From positions 248,001 to 312,000 of the forward strand of contig NZ_SMOK01000007.1 of the NCBI RefSeq assembly GCF_004353925.1: a DNA stretch of 64,000 nt, in the 5' to 3' direction. The notes beneath the pieces are model-generated. The model did no database searches. It saw nothing but the letters and a program-made list of their open reading frames with translations, and was not told where the DNA came from. The DNA is from Pseudomonas sp. H9 (GTDB taxonomy: Bacteria; Pseudomonadota; Gammaproteobacteria; Pseudomonadales; Pseudomonadaceae). Below, piece by piece: positions 39,125 to 48,255 of the stretch (positions are counted from its first letter, which is position 1; the number at the start of each line of letters is the position of its first letter). A program made the translations under genes and the position numbers.

Positions 39125-39655
39125 TCAAAGCCCTTTGAGCAAGTCAGCCATGTCGTCGGCGTGTTCTTCTTCCTGGGCCAGTATGTCTTCGAAGATGCGC
39201 CGGGTGGTTGGGTCCGACTCGCCGATGTACTGGATGATCTCGCGATAACTGTCGATGGCGATGCGCTCGGCAACCAAGTCTTCAAGCACCATGTCCTTGA
39301 GGTTCTTGCCGGCTACATATTGAGCGTGGGAATTCTTGCTCAGGTTGTCTGGGTTCAGGTCCGGTTCACCGCCCAGTTGCACGATGCGTTCAGCCAACTT
39401 GTCGGCATGCTCCAGCTCCTGGGTCGCGTGCTCTAGAAACTCGTCTGCAGCGACGCTGGCCTTGATGCCGCTGGCCATGTAGTAGTGACGTTTGTAGCGC
39501 AAGGCGCAGACCCACTCCGTAGCCAGCGATTCATTGAGCAGGCGCAGGATTTTCTCGCGGTCAGCGCTGTAACCTTCGGTCACGGCGCCTTGCTCGACAT
39601 GCTTGCGGGCGCGTTCGCGCAGGGTGCTCACATCGGTCAGTTCAACGGTGCTCAT
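39125..39655 (-). CDS. Bacterioferritin-like protein
   Basis: A four-helix ferritin-like protein of 176 residues. Iron-site residues are seen as LATEWVCALRYKRHYY (Glu), HATQELEHADKLAERI (ExxH), DLVAERIAIDSYREII (Glu) and DILAQEEEHADDMADLL (ExxH). It is longer than a Dps and has the acidic ExxH pairs of bacterioferritins, with an N-terminal extension of about 35 residues. Role: iron storage or oxidative-stress protection in the cytoplasm. The start at 39655 is 6 bases after AGGAG; the ATG at 39661 would overlap the RBS. Confidence 0.85.
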   Translation of the reverse strand: MSTVELTDVSTLRERARKHVEQGAVTEGYSADREKILRLLNESLATEWVCALRYKRHYYMASGIKASVAADEFLEHATQELEHADKLAERIVQLGGEPDLNPDNLSKNSHAQYVAGKNLKDMVLEDLVAERIAIDSYREIIQYIGESDPTTRRIFEDILAQEEEHADDMADLLKGL

Positions 39656-39762
39656 TGTCATCTCCTGGCTGATCACGGTGTTTCAGGGTGTACAGGTTTG
39701 GAACCGCAGCGATCGCCAGGAGTTCGATTGCCGTTGCAATCGAAGTGCCTGTAGGGTGCATT

Positions 39763-39786
39763 GGTGGGAGCGGGCTTGCCCCGCGA
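39763..39786 (+). repeat. Single REP element
   Basis: One unpaired copy GGGAGCGGGCTTGCCCCGCGA, 16 bases before the lipase start, unlike the paired REPINs elsewhere. It lies in the leader, where its hairpin could affect translation of the lipase gene. Confidence 0.8.
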
Positions 39787-39802
39787 ACAGGGATTACAAT
39801 CA

Positions 39803-40693
39803 ATGACGCAAACACTTGCCACACGTTATCCACTGGTCCTGGTACCGGGCATGCTCGGCTTCGTCCGCCTGCTGCTGTATCCCTACTGGTTCGGCATTGT
39901 CTCGGCCTTGCGCCGTGGCGGTGCCAGGGTCTTTGCCGTGCAGGTGTCGCCACTCAACTCGACGGAGGTGCGTGGCGAGCAATTGTTGAAGATCATCGAA
40001 GACATCCGCCAACGCACTGGTGCCGACAAGATCAACCTGCTCGGTCACAGCCAAGGTGCGCTGACGGCCCGCTATGCCGCAGCCAAACGGCCGGACTGGG
40101 TCGCCTCGGTCACTTCGATTGCCGGGCCCAATCACGGCTCGGAGCTGGCGGATTACCTGCTTGAGCATTACCCCGCCGGCTCCGCCCGCGGGCGTTTGCT
40201 CAAGGCGTTGCTGCATGGCCTGGGTGTGTTGATCGGTTGGCTGGAAACCGGCTGGCGCGGGCCGAAGCTGCCGATCGATGTGCACGCTTCGCACCATTCG
40301 CTGACCTGCGCTGGCGTGGCCTTGTTCAATCAGGCTTATCCACAGGGCCTGCCGGAAACCTGGGGTGGAGAGGGGCCGGCGCTGGTCAACGGCGTCCGCT
40401 ATTACTCCTGGTCCGGCACTTTGCAGCCGGGTATCACTGATCGTGGCTTGAACCGTCTGGATGGCAGTAATCGCTTTTGCCGCCTGTTTGCCCGCACCTT
40501 CATCCGTGAGGCCGGGCACTGTGATGGCATGGTCGGTCGCTACAGCTCGCACTTGGGCCAAGTGATCGGCGACGACTATCCGCTGGATCACCTCGACATC
40601 GTCAACCAATCACTGGGAGCAGTGGGCAAGGGCGCCGAACCGGTGCGGCTGTTCACCGAACATGCAGCGCGGCTCAAGGCTGCGGGGCTGTAA
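39803..40693 (+). CDS. Triacylglycerol lipase, family I type
   Basis: The 296-residue alpha/beta hydrolase has the nucleophile elbow GHSQG (about residues 81-85), the oxyanion segment YPLVLVPGMLGF, and NHGSELADYLL and CDGMVGRYSSHLGQVIGDDYPLDHLD (in parts: DGMVGRYSSHLG, YPLDHLD), where the catalytic Asp and His of Pseudomonas family I lipases lie. It starts MTQTLATRYPLV with no signal peptide, so it would be cytoplasmic or leave the cell by another route; family I members usually have a signal peptide. No foldase (lif) gene is next to it. The 3' end overlaps the convergent EamA gene by 20 bases. Confidence 0.85.
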   Translation: MTQTLATRYPLVLVPGMLGFVRLLLYPYWFGIVSALRRGGARVFAVQVSPLNSTEVRGEQLLKIIEDIRQRTGADKINLLGHSQGALTARYAAAKRPDWVASVTSIAGPNHGSELADYLLEHYPAGSARGRLLKALLHGLGVLIGWLETGWRGPKLPIDVHASHHSLTCAGVALFNQAYPQGLPETWGGEGPALVNGVRYYSWSGTLQPGITDRGLNRLDGSNRFCRLFARTFIREAGHCDGMVGRYSSHLGQVIGDDYPLDHLDIVNQSLGAVGKGAEPVRLFTEHAARLKAAGL

Positions 40694-41570
40694 GCGGGGC
40701 AGGGCGCACAGGGGTTTTCCAGCGCTCGGCAAGAACAACCCCGGCCAGGGTCAGCAGCCCGCCGAACACGTGGTACAGCGCCAGTTGCTCGTTCAGAACC
40801 ATGGCGGCGATCACTGCTGTGATGGCCGGCAGCAGGTTGAAGAACAGGGTCGTGCGGCTTGGCCCCAGGCGGCTGACGGCCTGCATCCAGGCCAGTGGTG
40901 CAATCATCGAGGCCAGCACACACGCATAGAGCACCAGGCCGATATTGCCTGGGCCAAGCCCGGTTTTGTCGGAAAGCACGAACAACGGCAGCAGCACGAT
41001 AATCGCCACCAGCACCTGCAGATAGAGCAGCAGCAAGGGCGGCAGGCGCAGCTGCCATTTTTTCAGCAAGGTGCTGTACAGCGCGTAAGCCAGGGTAGCG
41101 ATCAGCATCAAGGCATCGCCGCCATTCACACCGTGCTGCAGCAGTGCACCCAGATCGCCAGCCGAAACCACCACCAGCACGCCGACAAACGACACCACCG
41201 CACCGATCAGAGCGCCGAAGGTCAGGCGCTGGCCCAGGCTGAGAATCGCCATTGCCAGTGACATCAGCGGCATCAACGAAAGGATGATGCCCATATTGGT
41301 GGCGCTGGTAATGGCCGCAGCGAAGTAGGCCAGGCTCTGATACACCGCCATGCCCAGCACGCCGAGCACGAAAATTTTGCCCAGGTTGGCGCGAATCTCT
41401 GCCCAATGGCGCAGCAGCGGGCGCAACAGGAACGGGGTGAACAACAGCCCGGCCAGCAGCCAGCGGTAGAAGCCGATTTCGGCGGGAAAAATCGCCCCGG
41501 CGGACATTTTCGTGATCACCGTGTTGCCTGCCCAGATAAAGATGGCCAGCAAGGGAAACGCATAGTTCAT
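40674..41570 (-). CDS. EamA/DMT family transporter
   Basis: A drug/metabolite transporter superfamily permease: 298 residues, ten predicted helices arranged as two EamA repeats (FPLLAIFIWAGNTVITKMSAG at the start; ALMLIATLAYALYSTLLKKW near residue 150). These proteins export amino acids or other small metabolites; the substrate cannot be told. Divergent from the AraC-type gene, with about 100 bases between them, so the regulator may control it. Confidence 0.88.
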   Translation of the reverse strand: MNYAFPLLAIFIWAGNTVITKMSAGAIFPAEIGFYRWLLAGLLFTPFLLRPLLRHWAEIRANLGKIFVLGVLGMAVYQSLAYFAAAITSATNMGIILSLMPLMSLAMAILSLGQRLTFGALIGAVVSFVGVLVVVSAGDLGALLQHGVNGGDALMLIATLAYALYSTLLKKWQLRLPPLLLLYLQVLVAIIVLLPLFVLSDKTGLGPGNIGLVLYACVLASMIAPLAWMQAVSRLGPSRTTLFFNLLPAITAVIAAMVLNEQLALYHVFGGLLTLAGVVLAERWKTPVRPAPLTAPQP

Positions 41571-41667
41571 GACGCAACAACTCGTGTAAGTACAGGGCGC
41601 TATTATCTGCTGTCTGTCCTATTCGTTATACTTGCATCCAGACAACCCGCCCATCGATCCGGACAGC

Positions 41668-42468
41668 ATGTCGCGTAAATACGTCAACATCCCAAATTTC
41701 ACCACGCTGCCAGCGCCGGTGTACTTCCGCTACGACGAATTCGGCGCCGACACCCACAGCGCCGCACATCGGCACGCCTGGGGCCAGCTCAACTATGCGG
41801 CACACGGCATCATGCACCTGGAGATCGCTGGCCAGCGCTTTGTCTCGCCACCTCACTACGCCGTGTGGGTGCCGCCGGATACCGAACATAGCTGCTACAA
41901 CCCACAGGCCATTGTTTACCGCTCGGTCTATCTGGACCGAGACCTGTGCCAGGCATTACCGGCACAGCCCTGCACCCTGGTGATCAGTGACATTCTCAAG
42001 GCCATTCTCGGTGACTTTGCCCGGCGTGACGTCAAAGTCCCAGAGGATGAAGCCGACCGTCGCCTGGCCCAGGTACTGGTGGACCAATTGCGCCTGGCCC
42101 CGACCCAGAGCTGTTTTTTACCCTACGCACGCAGCGCTGGCCTTGAGGGCGTTCTGCAAGCCATGCAGGCAGAACCGGGAGATAACCGCCCGCTCGCCGA
42201 TTGGGCTGCGAGCGTGCACGTCAGCGAACGGACCCTGGCCCGGCAGTTCTTGCGTGAGCTGGGCATCAGCTTTGGCGAGTGGCGCCTGCGCCTGCGTTTC
42301 TTGCGCGCCATCGAAGCGTTAGAGCAGAACCTGCCGATTCAGCAGATTGCCTTTGATCTTGGCTACAGCAGTGCTTCGGCATTCATTGCCATGTTCCAGC
42401 GCCATGCCCAGTGCACTCCCGAGCAATATCGGCGCCAGGCCCGCTCTGCCACTATGCCTGCCGGGTGA
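41668..42468 (+). CDS. AraC family transcriptional regulator with cupin sensor
   Basis: The 266-residue protein has an N-terminal cupin-like sensor (AAHRHAWGQLNYAAHG and PPHYAVWVPPDTEHSCYNP) and a C-terminal AraC DNA-binding domain (about 165-260) with two helix-turn-helices, VHVSERTLARQFLRELGISFGEWRLRLR (in parts: VSERTLARQFLREL) and LPIQQIAFDLGYSSASAFIAMFQRH (in parts: IQQIAFDLGYSSASAFI). Its likely target is the divergent EamA exporter gene. Confidence 0.9.
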   Translation: MSRKYVNIPNFTTLPAPVYFRYDEFGADTHSAAHRHAWGQLNYAAHGIMHLEIAGQRFVSPPHYAVWVPPDTEHSCYNPQAIVYRSVYLDRDLCQALPAQPCTLVISDILKAILGDFARRDVKVPEDEADRRLAQVLVDQLRLAPTQSCFLPYARSAGLEGVLQAMQAEPGDNRPLADWAASVHVSERTLARQFLRELGISFGEWRLRLRFLRAIEALEQNLPIQQIAFDLGYSSASAFIAMFQRHAQCTPEQYRRQARSATMPAG

Positions 42469-42513
42469 AGGCTGGCAGACTGCGTTTTTTCCCGCCGTTG
42501 TCTTTGAGGGTGT

Positions 42514-43521
42514 ATGACCTTTACCCCGCGCCAGATCAAAATGGCCAGTTGGATCATCGTATTCGCCGGCCTGCTGCTGGCGTTGCCGCTGAAGCTGTTG
42601 CCGAGCCTGTTGGCGGGCCTGCTGGTGTTCGAACTGGTCAACATGCTCACCCCCAAGCTGCAGTTGCTGATTGCCGGGGAGCGTGCGCGCTGGTTGGCGG
42701 TGGCGCTGCTTGGGACGTTGGTGGTCAGCAGCTTGACCTTGTTGTTCGCGGGGGCGATCAGTTTTCTGCTGCATGAAGCAGAGAACCCCGGCGCCTCGCT
42801 GGATAAGTTCATGCTGCTGGTGGACCAGGCGCGCGGGCAATTACCGCCGTTTGTCGATGCTTACCTGCCAGCCAGTGCGGCGGAATTCAAAGTGGCCATT
42901 GGCGAGTGGCTGAAAACGCACCTGGGCGAGTTGCAACTGGTGGGCAAGGGCGCGGCGCACATGTTCGTCACCTTGCTGATCGGCATGATTCTCGGGGCCA
43001 TTGTCGCCTTGCAGCGCATCCCCGACATTTCCCGGCGCAAACCCTTGGCGGCTGCGTTGTTCAATCGACTGGCGCTGCTGGTTCAGGCGTTTCGTAACAT
43101 CGTTTTCGCACAGATCAAGATTTCCCTGCTCAACACCTTTTTTACCGGGATCTTCCTGGCCGTAGTGTTGCCAATGTTCGGCGTTCACCTGCCGCTGACC
43201 AAGACACTGATCGTGCTGACCTTCTTGCTGGGCTTGCTGCCGGTGATCGGCAACCTGATCTCCAACACCTTGATCACCATTGTCGGCTTGTCGTTGTCGA
43301 TCTGGGTGGCAATGGCGGCACTGGGCTATTTGATTGTTATCCACAAGGTCGAGTACTTCCTCAACGCGCGGATTGTCGGTGGGCAGATCAGCGCCAAGTC
43401 GTGGGAACTGCTGCTGGCGATGCTGGTGTGCGAGGCGGCGTTTGGATTGCCGGGGGTGGTGGCGGGGCCAATCTATTACGCCTACTTGAAGAGCGAGCTT
43501 CGGCAGGCTGAGTTGGTGTGA
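42514..43521 (+). CDS. AI-2E family transporter (PerM/TqsA-like)
   Basis: A 335-residue inner-membrane protein with about eight helices and the UPF0118/AI-2E family C-terminal part (FLLGLLPVIGNLISNTLI, VEYFLNARIVGGQISAKSWELLLAML in parts, and FGLPGVVAGPIYYAYLK). Members export autoinducer-2 or act as Na+/H+ antiporters; there is no evidence for either here. Starts 45 bases after the AraC-type gene. Confidence 0.85.
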   Translation: MTFTPRQIKMASWIIVFAGLLLALPLKLLPSLLAGLLVFELVNMLTPKLQLLIAGERARWLAVALLGTLVVSSLTLLFAGAISFLLHEAENPGASLDKFMLLVDQARGQLPPFVDAYLPASAAEFKVAIGEWLKTHLGELQLVGKGAAHMFVTLLIGMILGAIVALQRIPDISRRKPLAAALFNRLALLVQAFRNIVFAQIKISLLNTFFTGIFLAVVLPMFGVHLPLTKTLIVLTFLLGLLPVIGNLISNTLITIVGLSLSIWVAMAALGYLIVIHKVEYFLNARIVGGQISAKSWELLLAMLVCEAAFGLPGVVAGPIYYAYLKSELRQAELV

Positions 43522-43528
43522 TGGCAGA

Positions 43529-43606
43529 TCGCGGGGCCGGTGGGATTGCCCCGCGAATCGATATGGCAGATAGATCACAATCGCGGGGCAAGCCCGCTCC
43601 CACCGG
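43529..43606. repeat. Atypical REPIN
   Basis: The left half is a rearranged hairpin, TCGCGGGG and CCCCGCGA around CCGGTGGGATTG (43529-43556), and the right half is a normal REP core (43581-43606). It looks like a REPIN that lost the centre of one arm. Confidence 0.75.
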
Positions 43607-43610
43607 TACT

Positions 43611-44876
43611 TCAACCGTACCGCTTACGCGCCTCAATGGCCAAACCGCTGCCAATGCTACCGAAGATGTTGCCTTCAACATGCCGCGCATTAGGCAGCAT
43701 CGCCGCTACGCTTTGGCGCAAGGCTGGGATACCACTCGAACCGCCCGTGAAAAACACCGTATCGACCTGCGTAACGCCCACGCCGGCTTTGCTCAGCAAC
43801 TCGCTGACACTGCCGCGCACGCGCTCCAGCAGGCTGTCGATCGACTCTTCGAACAGCGCTCGGGTCAGCTCGACACTCAACCCCGACTCAACCCGCTTGA
43901 GGTCAACCAGACGACGCTCGTTGTGGGTCAGTTCGATCTTGGTTTCTTCCACTTCCATCGCCAGCCAGTGACCGGCGCGCTGTTCAATCAGCTTGAACAG
44001 ACGGTCGATGCCATCGGTGTCTTCGATGTCGTAGCGCATGCTGCCCAGGGCCAGTTGGGACTTTTGCGAATACACCGAGTTGATGGTGTGCCAGGTCGCC
44101 AGGTTCATGTGATGGCTGGTGGGCATGAACGCGCCGCTTTTCATCCGGCTGCCATAACCAAACAGTGGCATCACGCCCTGCAGGCTGAGCTGCTTGTCGA
44201 AGTCGGTACCGCCGATGTGCACACCGCCGGTGGCGAGAATGTCAGCGTGGCGGTCATCGAGCATGTGCCGTTCAGGGGCGAGGCGTACCAGCGAAAAGTC
44301 TGAGGTACCCCCGCCGATGTCGACGATCAGCACCAGCTCTTCGCGTTGAATGCTCGACTCGTAGTCAAACGCCGCAGCGATGGGTTCATACTGGAACGAG
44401 ACTTCTTTGAAACCGATCTTGCGGGCGACTTCAGCCAGGGTGTCTTCGGCTTCCTGGTCGGCGGCCTGGTCGTCATCGACGAAATGCACCGGGCGGCCCA
44501 GTACCACTTCATCAAAGGCGCGGTCGGCATTGGCCTCAGCGCGCTTTTTCAGCTCGCCGATGAACATGCCCAGCAGGTCTTTGAACGGCAGGGCGGTGCC
44601 CAGCACGCTGGTGTCGTGCTTGATCAGCTTGGAACCCAGCAGACTCTTGAGCGAGCGCATCAGGCGGCCTTCGTACCCTTCGAGGTATTCGTGCAGGGCC
44701 AGCCGGCCATAGACAGGGCGGCGCTCCTCGATGTTGAAGAACACCACCGACGGCAGGGTGATCTTGCCGTCTTCCAGGGCGATCAACGACTCCACGCCCG
44801 GGCGATGCCAGCCGACGGTGGAGTTGGAGGTGCCGAAGTCGATGCCGCAGGCACGGGCCGGGGATGCGTCACTCAT
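43611..44876 (-). CDS. Hsp70 family protein (YegD-like)
   Basis: The 421 residues carry the actin/Hsp70 ATPase fold: phosphate 1 CGIDFGTSNSTVGW (about 10-23), phosphate 2 LVLIVDIGGGTSDFSLVRL (about 205), and the adenosine loop VFFTGGSSGIPAL (about 383). The protein stops near the end of the nucleotide-binding domain and has no typical substrate-binding domain, like E. coli YegD. Start chosen at MSDASPARA because the earlier frame lacks an RBS. It is divergent from cbpA with 160 bases between, which hints at a link to the chaperone pair. Confidence 0.88.
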   Translation of the reverse strand: MSDASPARACGIDFGTSNSTVGWHRPGVESLIALEDGKITLPSVVFFNIEERRPVYGRLALHEYLEGYEGRLMRSLKSLLGSKLIKHDTSVLGTALPFKDLLGMFIGELKKRAEANADRAFDEVVLGRPVHFVDDDQAADQEAEDTLAEVARKIGFKEVSFQYEPIAAAFDYESSIQREELVLIVDIGGGTSDFSLVRLAPERHMLDDRHADILATGGVHIGGTDFDKQLSLQGVMPLFGYGSRMKSGAFMPTSHHMNLATWHTINSVYSQKSQLALGSMRYDIEDTDGIDRLFKLIEQRAGHWLAMEVEETKIELTHNERRLVDLKRVESGLSVELTRALFEESIDSLLERVRGSVSELLSKAGVGVTQVDTVFFTGGSSGIPALRQSVAAMLPNARHVEGNIFGSIGSGLAIEARKRYG

Positions 44877-45036
44877 GGGTTGTACTTCCGGGGGAAAAAC
44901 GGCCGCGCAGTTTATGCCAGTGGCCAGCAGAATCAAGACCGATTATCTGCTTTACAGCAAACCCAAGGTCGCCTTGAAAGGCTATGCTTGACCCCAATCT
45001 ACAGAAGCAACGCACAATTTGATGGTGATTCCTTAG

Positions 45037-45987
45037 ATGGACTTCAAAGACTATTACAAGATACTTGGCGTAGAGCCGACGGCGGACGAAAAGGCGATCA
45101 AGACCGCCTACCGCAAGCTTGCGCGCAAATATCACCCTGACGTCAGCAAAGAGCGTGACGCCGAGGAAAAATTCAAAGAGGTAAACGAGGCCCACGACGT
45201 CCTGAGCAGCCCGGAAAAGCGCGCTGAATACGACGAACTGCGCAAGTACGGCCAGCACGGTCGCCCATTCCAGGGCCCGCCTGGTTGGGAAAGCCGCAGT
45301 TCCGGTGGCTTTGAAGGTGGCGACTTTTCCGATTTCTTCAGCTCGATCTTCGGTTCGCGCGGTGGCAACGGCAACCCCTTTGGTCGCGGCCAACAGCAAC
45401 GCAGCGCCGGTCGGCGAGGGCAAGACGTGGAAATGGAACTGGCGATTTTCCTTGAGGAAACCCTGGCCGGCGAGTCGAAACAGATCAGTTACCAGGTGCC
45501 GCAACACAATGGCAGCGGCCAGCGTACCGGCTTCACCACCAAGACCCTGAACGTGAAGATCCCCGCTGGCGTCACCGATGGCGAGAAAATCCGCCTCAAG
45601 GGCCAGGGCGCGCCGGGTATCGCTGGTGGTGCCAATGGTGACCTGTTCCTGACCATTCGCATGGCACCGCATCCACTGTTCGATGTCGAAGGTCATGACT
45701 TGATCATTACCGTGCCTCTGGCGCCGTGGGAAGCTGCGCTGGGCACCAAAGTGGCAGTGCCGACCCTGACCGGCAAGATCAACCTGACCATTCGCCCAGA
45801 CAGCCAAAGCGGCCAGCGCTTGCGGGTCAAAGGTATGGGCCTGGCGAACAAGCAGGGCGAGCGCGGTGATCTTTATGCACAGCTGAAAGTGGTGATGCCC
45901 AGCCAGAGCGACGACGCTACCCGCGAGTTGTGGAGCAAGTTGGCAGAGAAGGCGGCATTCAATCCGAGGACACAATGGAGTAACTGA
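45037..45987 (+). CDS. cbpA: Curved DNA-binding protein CbpA (DnaJ-class co-chaperone)
   Basis: CbpA is a DnaK co-chaperone that also binds curved DNA in stationary phase. In 316 residues it has a J domain at 1-70 ([11 protein letters not shown] at about 32-34), a Gly/Phe-rich linker ([25 protein letters not shown] in parts) and the two C-terminal beta domains ([21 protein letters not shown] in parts). The CxxCxGxG zinc finger of DnaJ is absent, which separates CbpA from DnaJ. The modulator gene cbpM starts 2 bases after its stop. Confidence 0.93.
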   Translation: MDFKDYYKILGVEPTADEKAIKTAYRKLARKYHPDVSKERDAEEKFKEVNEAHDVLSSPEKRAEYDELRKYGQHGRPFQGPPGWESRSSGGFEGGDFSDFFSSIFGSRGGNGNPFGRGQQQRSAGRRGQDVEMELAIFLEETLAGESKQISYQVPQHNGSGQRTGFTTKTLNVKIPAGVTDGEKIRLKGQGAPGIAGGANGDLFLTIRMAPHPLFDVEGHDLIITVPLAPWEAALGTKVAVPTLTGKINLTIRPDSQSGQRLRVKGMGLANKQGERGDLYAQLKVVMPSQSDDATRELWSKLAEKAAFNPRTQWSN

Positions 45988-45989
45988 TT

Positions 45990-46295
45990 ATGAGCAGTAC
46001 CCTGGTCGTTCAACTGGACATGCAGACTCTCTGTCGGGAAGCCGATCTACCGGCTGCCTACGTGATCGAAATTGTCGAGCACGGCATTGTCGAACCTTCC
46101 GGGCGAACGCCGGAAGAGTGGTTGTTTGACGACCGGGCGGCCGTACTGGCCAAACGCGCAGCCAAGTTGCAACGCGAGCTTGAACTGGAGTGGGAAGGGG
46201 TAGCACTGGCCCTGGAGTTGCTGGAAGAAGTCCAGCAACTGCGCAGTGAGAACCTGATGCTCAAGCAGCGATTAAACAGGTTTCTGCAAAGCTGA
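45990..46295 (+). CDS. cbpM: Chaperone modulator CbpM
   Basis: CbpM binds the J domain of CbpA and blocks its co-chaperone and DNA-binding activity. The 101-residue protein is helical with a MerR-like start (LCREADLPAAYVIEIVEHGIVEP in parts: YVIEIVEHGIVEPSG) and ends in LLEEVQQLRSENLMLKQRL. Its place directly after cbpA is the family rule. Confidence 0.9.
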   Translation: MSSTLVVQLDMQTLCREADLPAAYVIEIVEHGIVEPSGRTPEEWLFDDRAAVLAKRAAKLQRELELEWEGVALALELLEEVQQLRSENLMLKQRLNRFLQS

Positions 46296-46304
46296 ACACA
46301 TCCC

Positions 46305-46384
46305 CCTGTAGGAGCGGGCTTGCCCCGCGATTGGGTGCTGGCAGTCACACCGCAATCGCGGGGCAAGCCCGCTCCCACAGGGGG
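46305..46384. repeat. REPIN
   Basis: Inverted REP cores about 25 bases apart; the right end touches the stop codon of the convergent GNAT gene. Confidence 0.9.
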
Positions 46385-46906
46385 TTAGAGCAACTTGTAG
46401 TACAGCGCTGTTGGGCGATACGTGCCATCGGGCCCGCAGGCGTAATCCGGAATCTCCCCGGCCTTGGTGTACCCAAGCGACTGATAGAACGCTTCCGCCT
46501 GCGACCCCGCCTCAGTGTCCAGATACAACGTCGCACGTTGTTTTTGCCGTGCGGTGGCTTCCAGCGCCTGCATCAACTGTTGCCCCAGCCCCCGACGGCG
46601 CGCTGCACTGTGCACCAGTAACTTTTGCACTTCAGCCCGCTTCAAACCATTGAGCTTTTGGCACAGCCCCAATTGCACGCTGCCGAGCACTTCCTGGTCT
46701 TTGCTGACCACCCACAGCAACAACTCGCCATTGCTCAGGCGCTGTTTCACTTCATCCAGGTAGCTGTTGGCCTGTTGCGCATCGATGTTTTCCAGGAAGC
46801 CAACCGAGGCACCGTGGCGCACGGCATCGAGCAACAATGCCACCATCCCGTCGCGGTAATGGGTAAAGCTTTCATGAGTCACTCGGTTGAGTTGCGCAGC
46901 ATTCAT
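46385..46906 (-). CDS. GNAT family N-acetyltransferase
   Basis: A 173-residue acetyl-CoA-dependent acetyltransferase. The acetyl-CoA loop reads QKLLVHSAARRRGLGQQLMQALE (in parts: RRRGLGQQLM; about 94-110), with the following strand TLYLDTEAGS and the YQSLGYTKAGEIPDYA segment. The start at 46906 is 8 bases after GGAG; an ATG at 46912 that overlaps the previous stop is less well spaced. Co-transcribed with the MddA-like gene. Substrate unknown. Confidence 0.85.
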   Translation of the reverse strand: MNAAQLNRVTHESFTHYRDGMVALLLDAVRHGASVGFLENIDAQQANSYLDEVKQRLSNGELLLWVVSKDQEVLGSVQLGLCQKLNGLKRAEVQKLLVHSAARRRGLGQQLMQALEATARQKQRATLYLDTEAGSQAEAFYQSLGYTKAGEIPDYACGPDGTYRPTALYYKLL

Positions 46907-46911
46907 AGGCA

Positions 46912-47442
46912 TCACTCCATGGCGCGCGGGGACGCACCGGGGTTGAGGATCAACTGCATGAAGGTCAGGTCGAGCCAGCGGCCAAACTTCACACCCACCT
47001 GCGGCATGTTCCCATTGAGGGTAAAGCCCAGGCGTTCGTGTAAACGGATGGAGGCGGCATTGCCGCTTTCAATCGCGGCGACCATGACATGCTTGTCGCA
47101 GGCTCGGGCGCGTTCGATCAGAGCTTGCATCAGCTTCGGGCCCATGCCGTTGCCGCGTTGGTCGCTGCGGATGTACACCGAGTGTTCGACGGTATGACGA
47201 AAGCCTTCGAAGGGGCGCCAGTCACCGAAAGAAGCATAGCCGAGCACCTCACCCGCGGCGGAGTCCACGGCCACCAGAATCGGGTAGCGCTGGGCCTGGC
47301 GCGCATCGAACCAGGCCTGGCGATTGGCTAAATCAACGGGTTGCTCATTCCAGATCGCGGTGGTGTTGAGCACCGCGTCGTTGTAGATGTCGCGAATGCC
47401 CGGAAGATCGGCAGTTACGGCATCACGGATCAGGTAAGTCAT
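46912..47442 (-). CDS. MddA-like GNAT acetyltransferase (phosphinothricin/methionine sulfoximine type)
   Basis: A 176-residue GNAT of the Pat/Bar/MddA group: IRDAVTADLPGIRDIYNDAVLNTTAIW (in parts: IYNDAVLNTTAIWNE), YASFGDWRPFEGFRHTVEHSVYI (in parts) and the acetyl-CoA loop RGNGMGPKLMQALIERA. Relatives such as P. aeruginosa MddA acetylate methionine sulfone, methionine sulfoximine and phosphinothricin, which protects glutamine synthetase. The name rests on recalled similarity. It is followed directly by the second GNAT gene. Confidence 0.85.
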   Translation of the reverse strand: MTYLIRDAVTADLPGIRDIYNDAVLNTTAIWNEQPVDLANRQAWFDARQAQRYPILVAVDSAAGEVLGYASFGDWRPFEGFRHTVEHSVYIRSDQRGNGMGPKLMQALIERARACDKHVMVAAIESGNAASIRLHERLGFTLNGNMPQVGVKFGRWLDLTFMQLILNPGASPRAME

Positions 47443-47478
47443 GGCAGCTTCTCGAACGCTTGCAGAGTGGTGTTCAGG

Positions 47479-48177
47479 TTAAATGGTTACCAAGCCACGC
47501 ACACCCTCGGCTTCCATGTTTTCACCGCGCCCGGCCTGGACGATTTCGCCGCGCGACATCACCAGGTATTGGTCGGCCAGCTCAGCGGCAAAGTCGTAGA
47601 ACTGTTCGACCAACAGGATCGCCATGTCACCACGGGCGGCGAGTTTGTTGATCACTACGCCGATCTCCTTGATCACCGAGGGCTGAATACCTTCGGTGGG
47701 CTCATCAAGAATCAGCAGGCGGGGCTTACTGGCCAAGGCGCGGCCGATGGCCAGTTGCTGTTGCTGGCCGCCGGACAAGTCTCCACCACGGCGGTGTTTC
47801 ATTTGCTGTAGCACAGGGAACAGCTCGTAAATGAACGTTGGAACGCTTTTCGCCTGGCTGGCGCTGAAGCGCGACAGGCCCATCAACAGGTTCTCTTCGA
47901 CCGTCAGGCGCGGGAAGATCTCCCGGCCCTGTGGCACGTAGGCGATACCTGCCTGCACGCGTTGGTGGGGCTTGAGTGCGGTGATTGCCTGGCCTTCCCA
48001 GTGCACGCTGCCTTCGCGGGTGGGCAGCAGGCCCATCAGGCAACGCAGCAAGGTGGTTTTGCCGACACCGTTGCGGCCCAGCAGGCAGGTGACTTCGCCA
48101 ACTTTGGCCTCGAAGGACAGGCCGCGCAGGATATGGCTGCCGCCGTAGTATTGGTGCAGTGAGTCGATTTTCAGCAT
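47479..48177 (-). CDS. urtE: Urea ABC transporter ATPase UrtE
   Basis: LivF-type ATPase of the urea importer, 232 residues. Walker A GRNGVGKTT (about 35-43), signature LSGGQQQQLAIGRAL (about 135-149), Walker B LLILDEPTEGIQP, in which the TEGIQP wording is characteristic of UrtE. Last gene of the urt operon, separated from urtD by a REPIN. Confidence 0.94.
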   Translation of the reverse strand: MLKIDSLHQYYGGSHILRGLSFEAKVGEVTCLLGRNGVGKTTLLRCLMGLLPTREGSVHWEGQAITALKPHQRVQAGIAYVPQGREIFPRLTVEENLLMGLSRFSASQAKSVPTFIYELFPVLQQMKHRRGGDLSGGQQQQLAIGRALASKPRLLILDEPTEGIQPSVIKEIGVVINKLAARGDMAILLVEQFYDFAAELADQYLVMSRGEIVQAGRGENMEAEGVRGLVTI

Positions 48178-48197
48178 GTGTTTGTCCTTGATGCCTG

Positions 48198-48246
48198 ATC
48201 GCGGGGCAAGCCCGCTCCCACCGGTAGGAGCGGGCTTGCCCCGCGA
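48198..48246. repeat. REPIN inside the urt operon
   Basis: A tight inverted REP pair in the 78-base gap between urtD and urtE. Its stable hairpin may reduce expression of urtE relative to urtD by affecting mRNA processing. Confidence 0.9.
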
Positions 48247-48255
48247 AGCGCTTAA

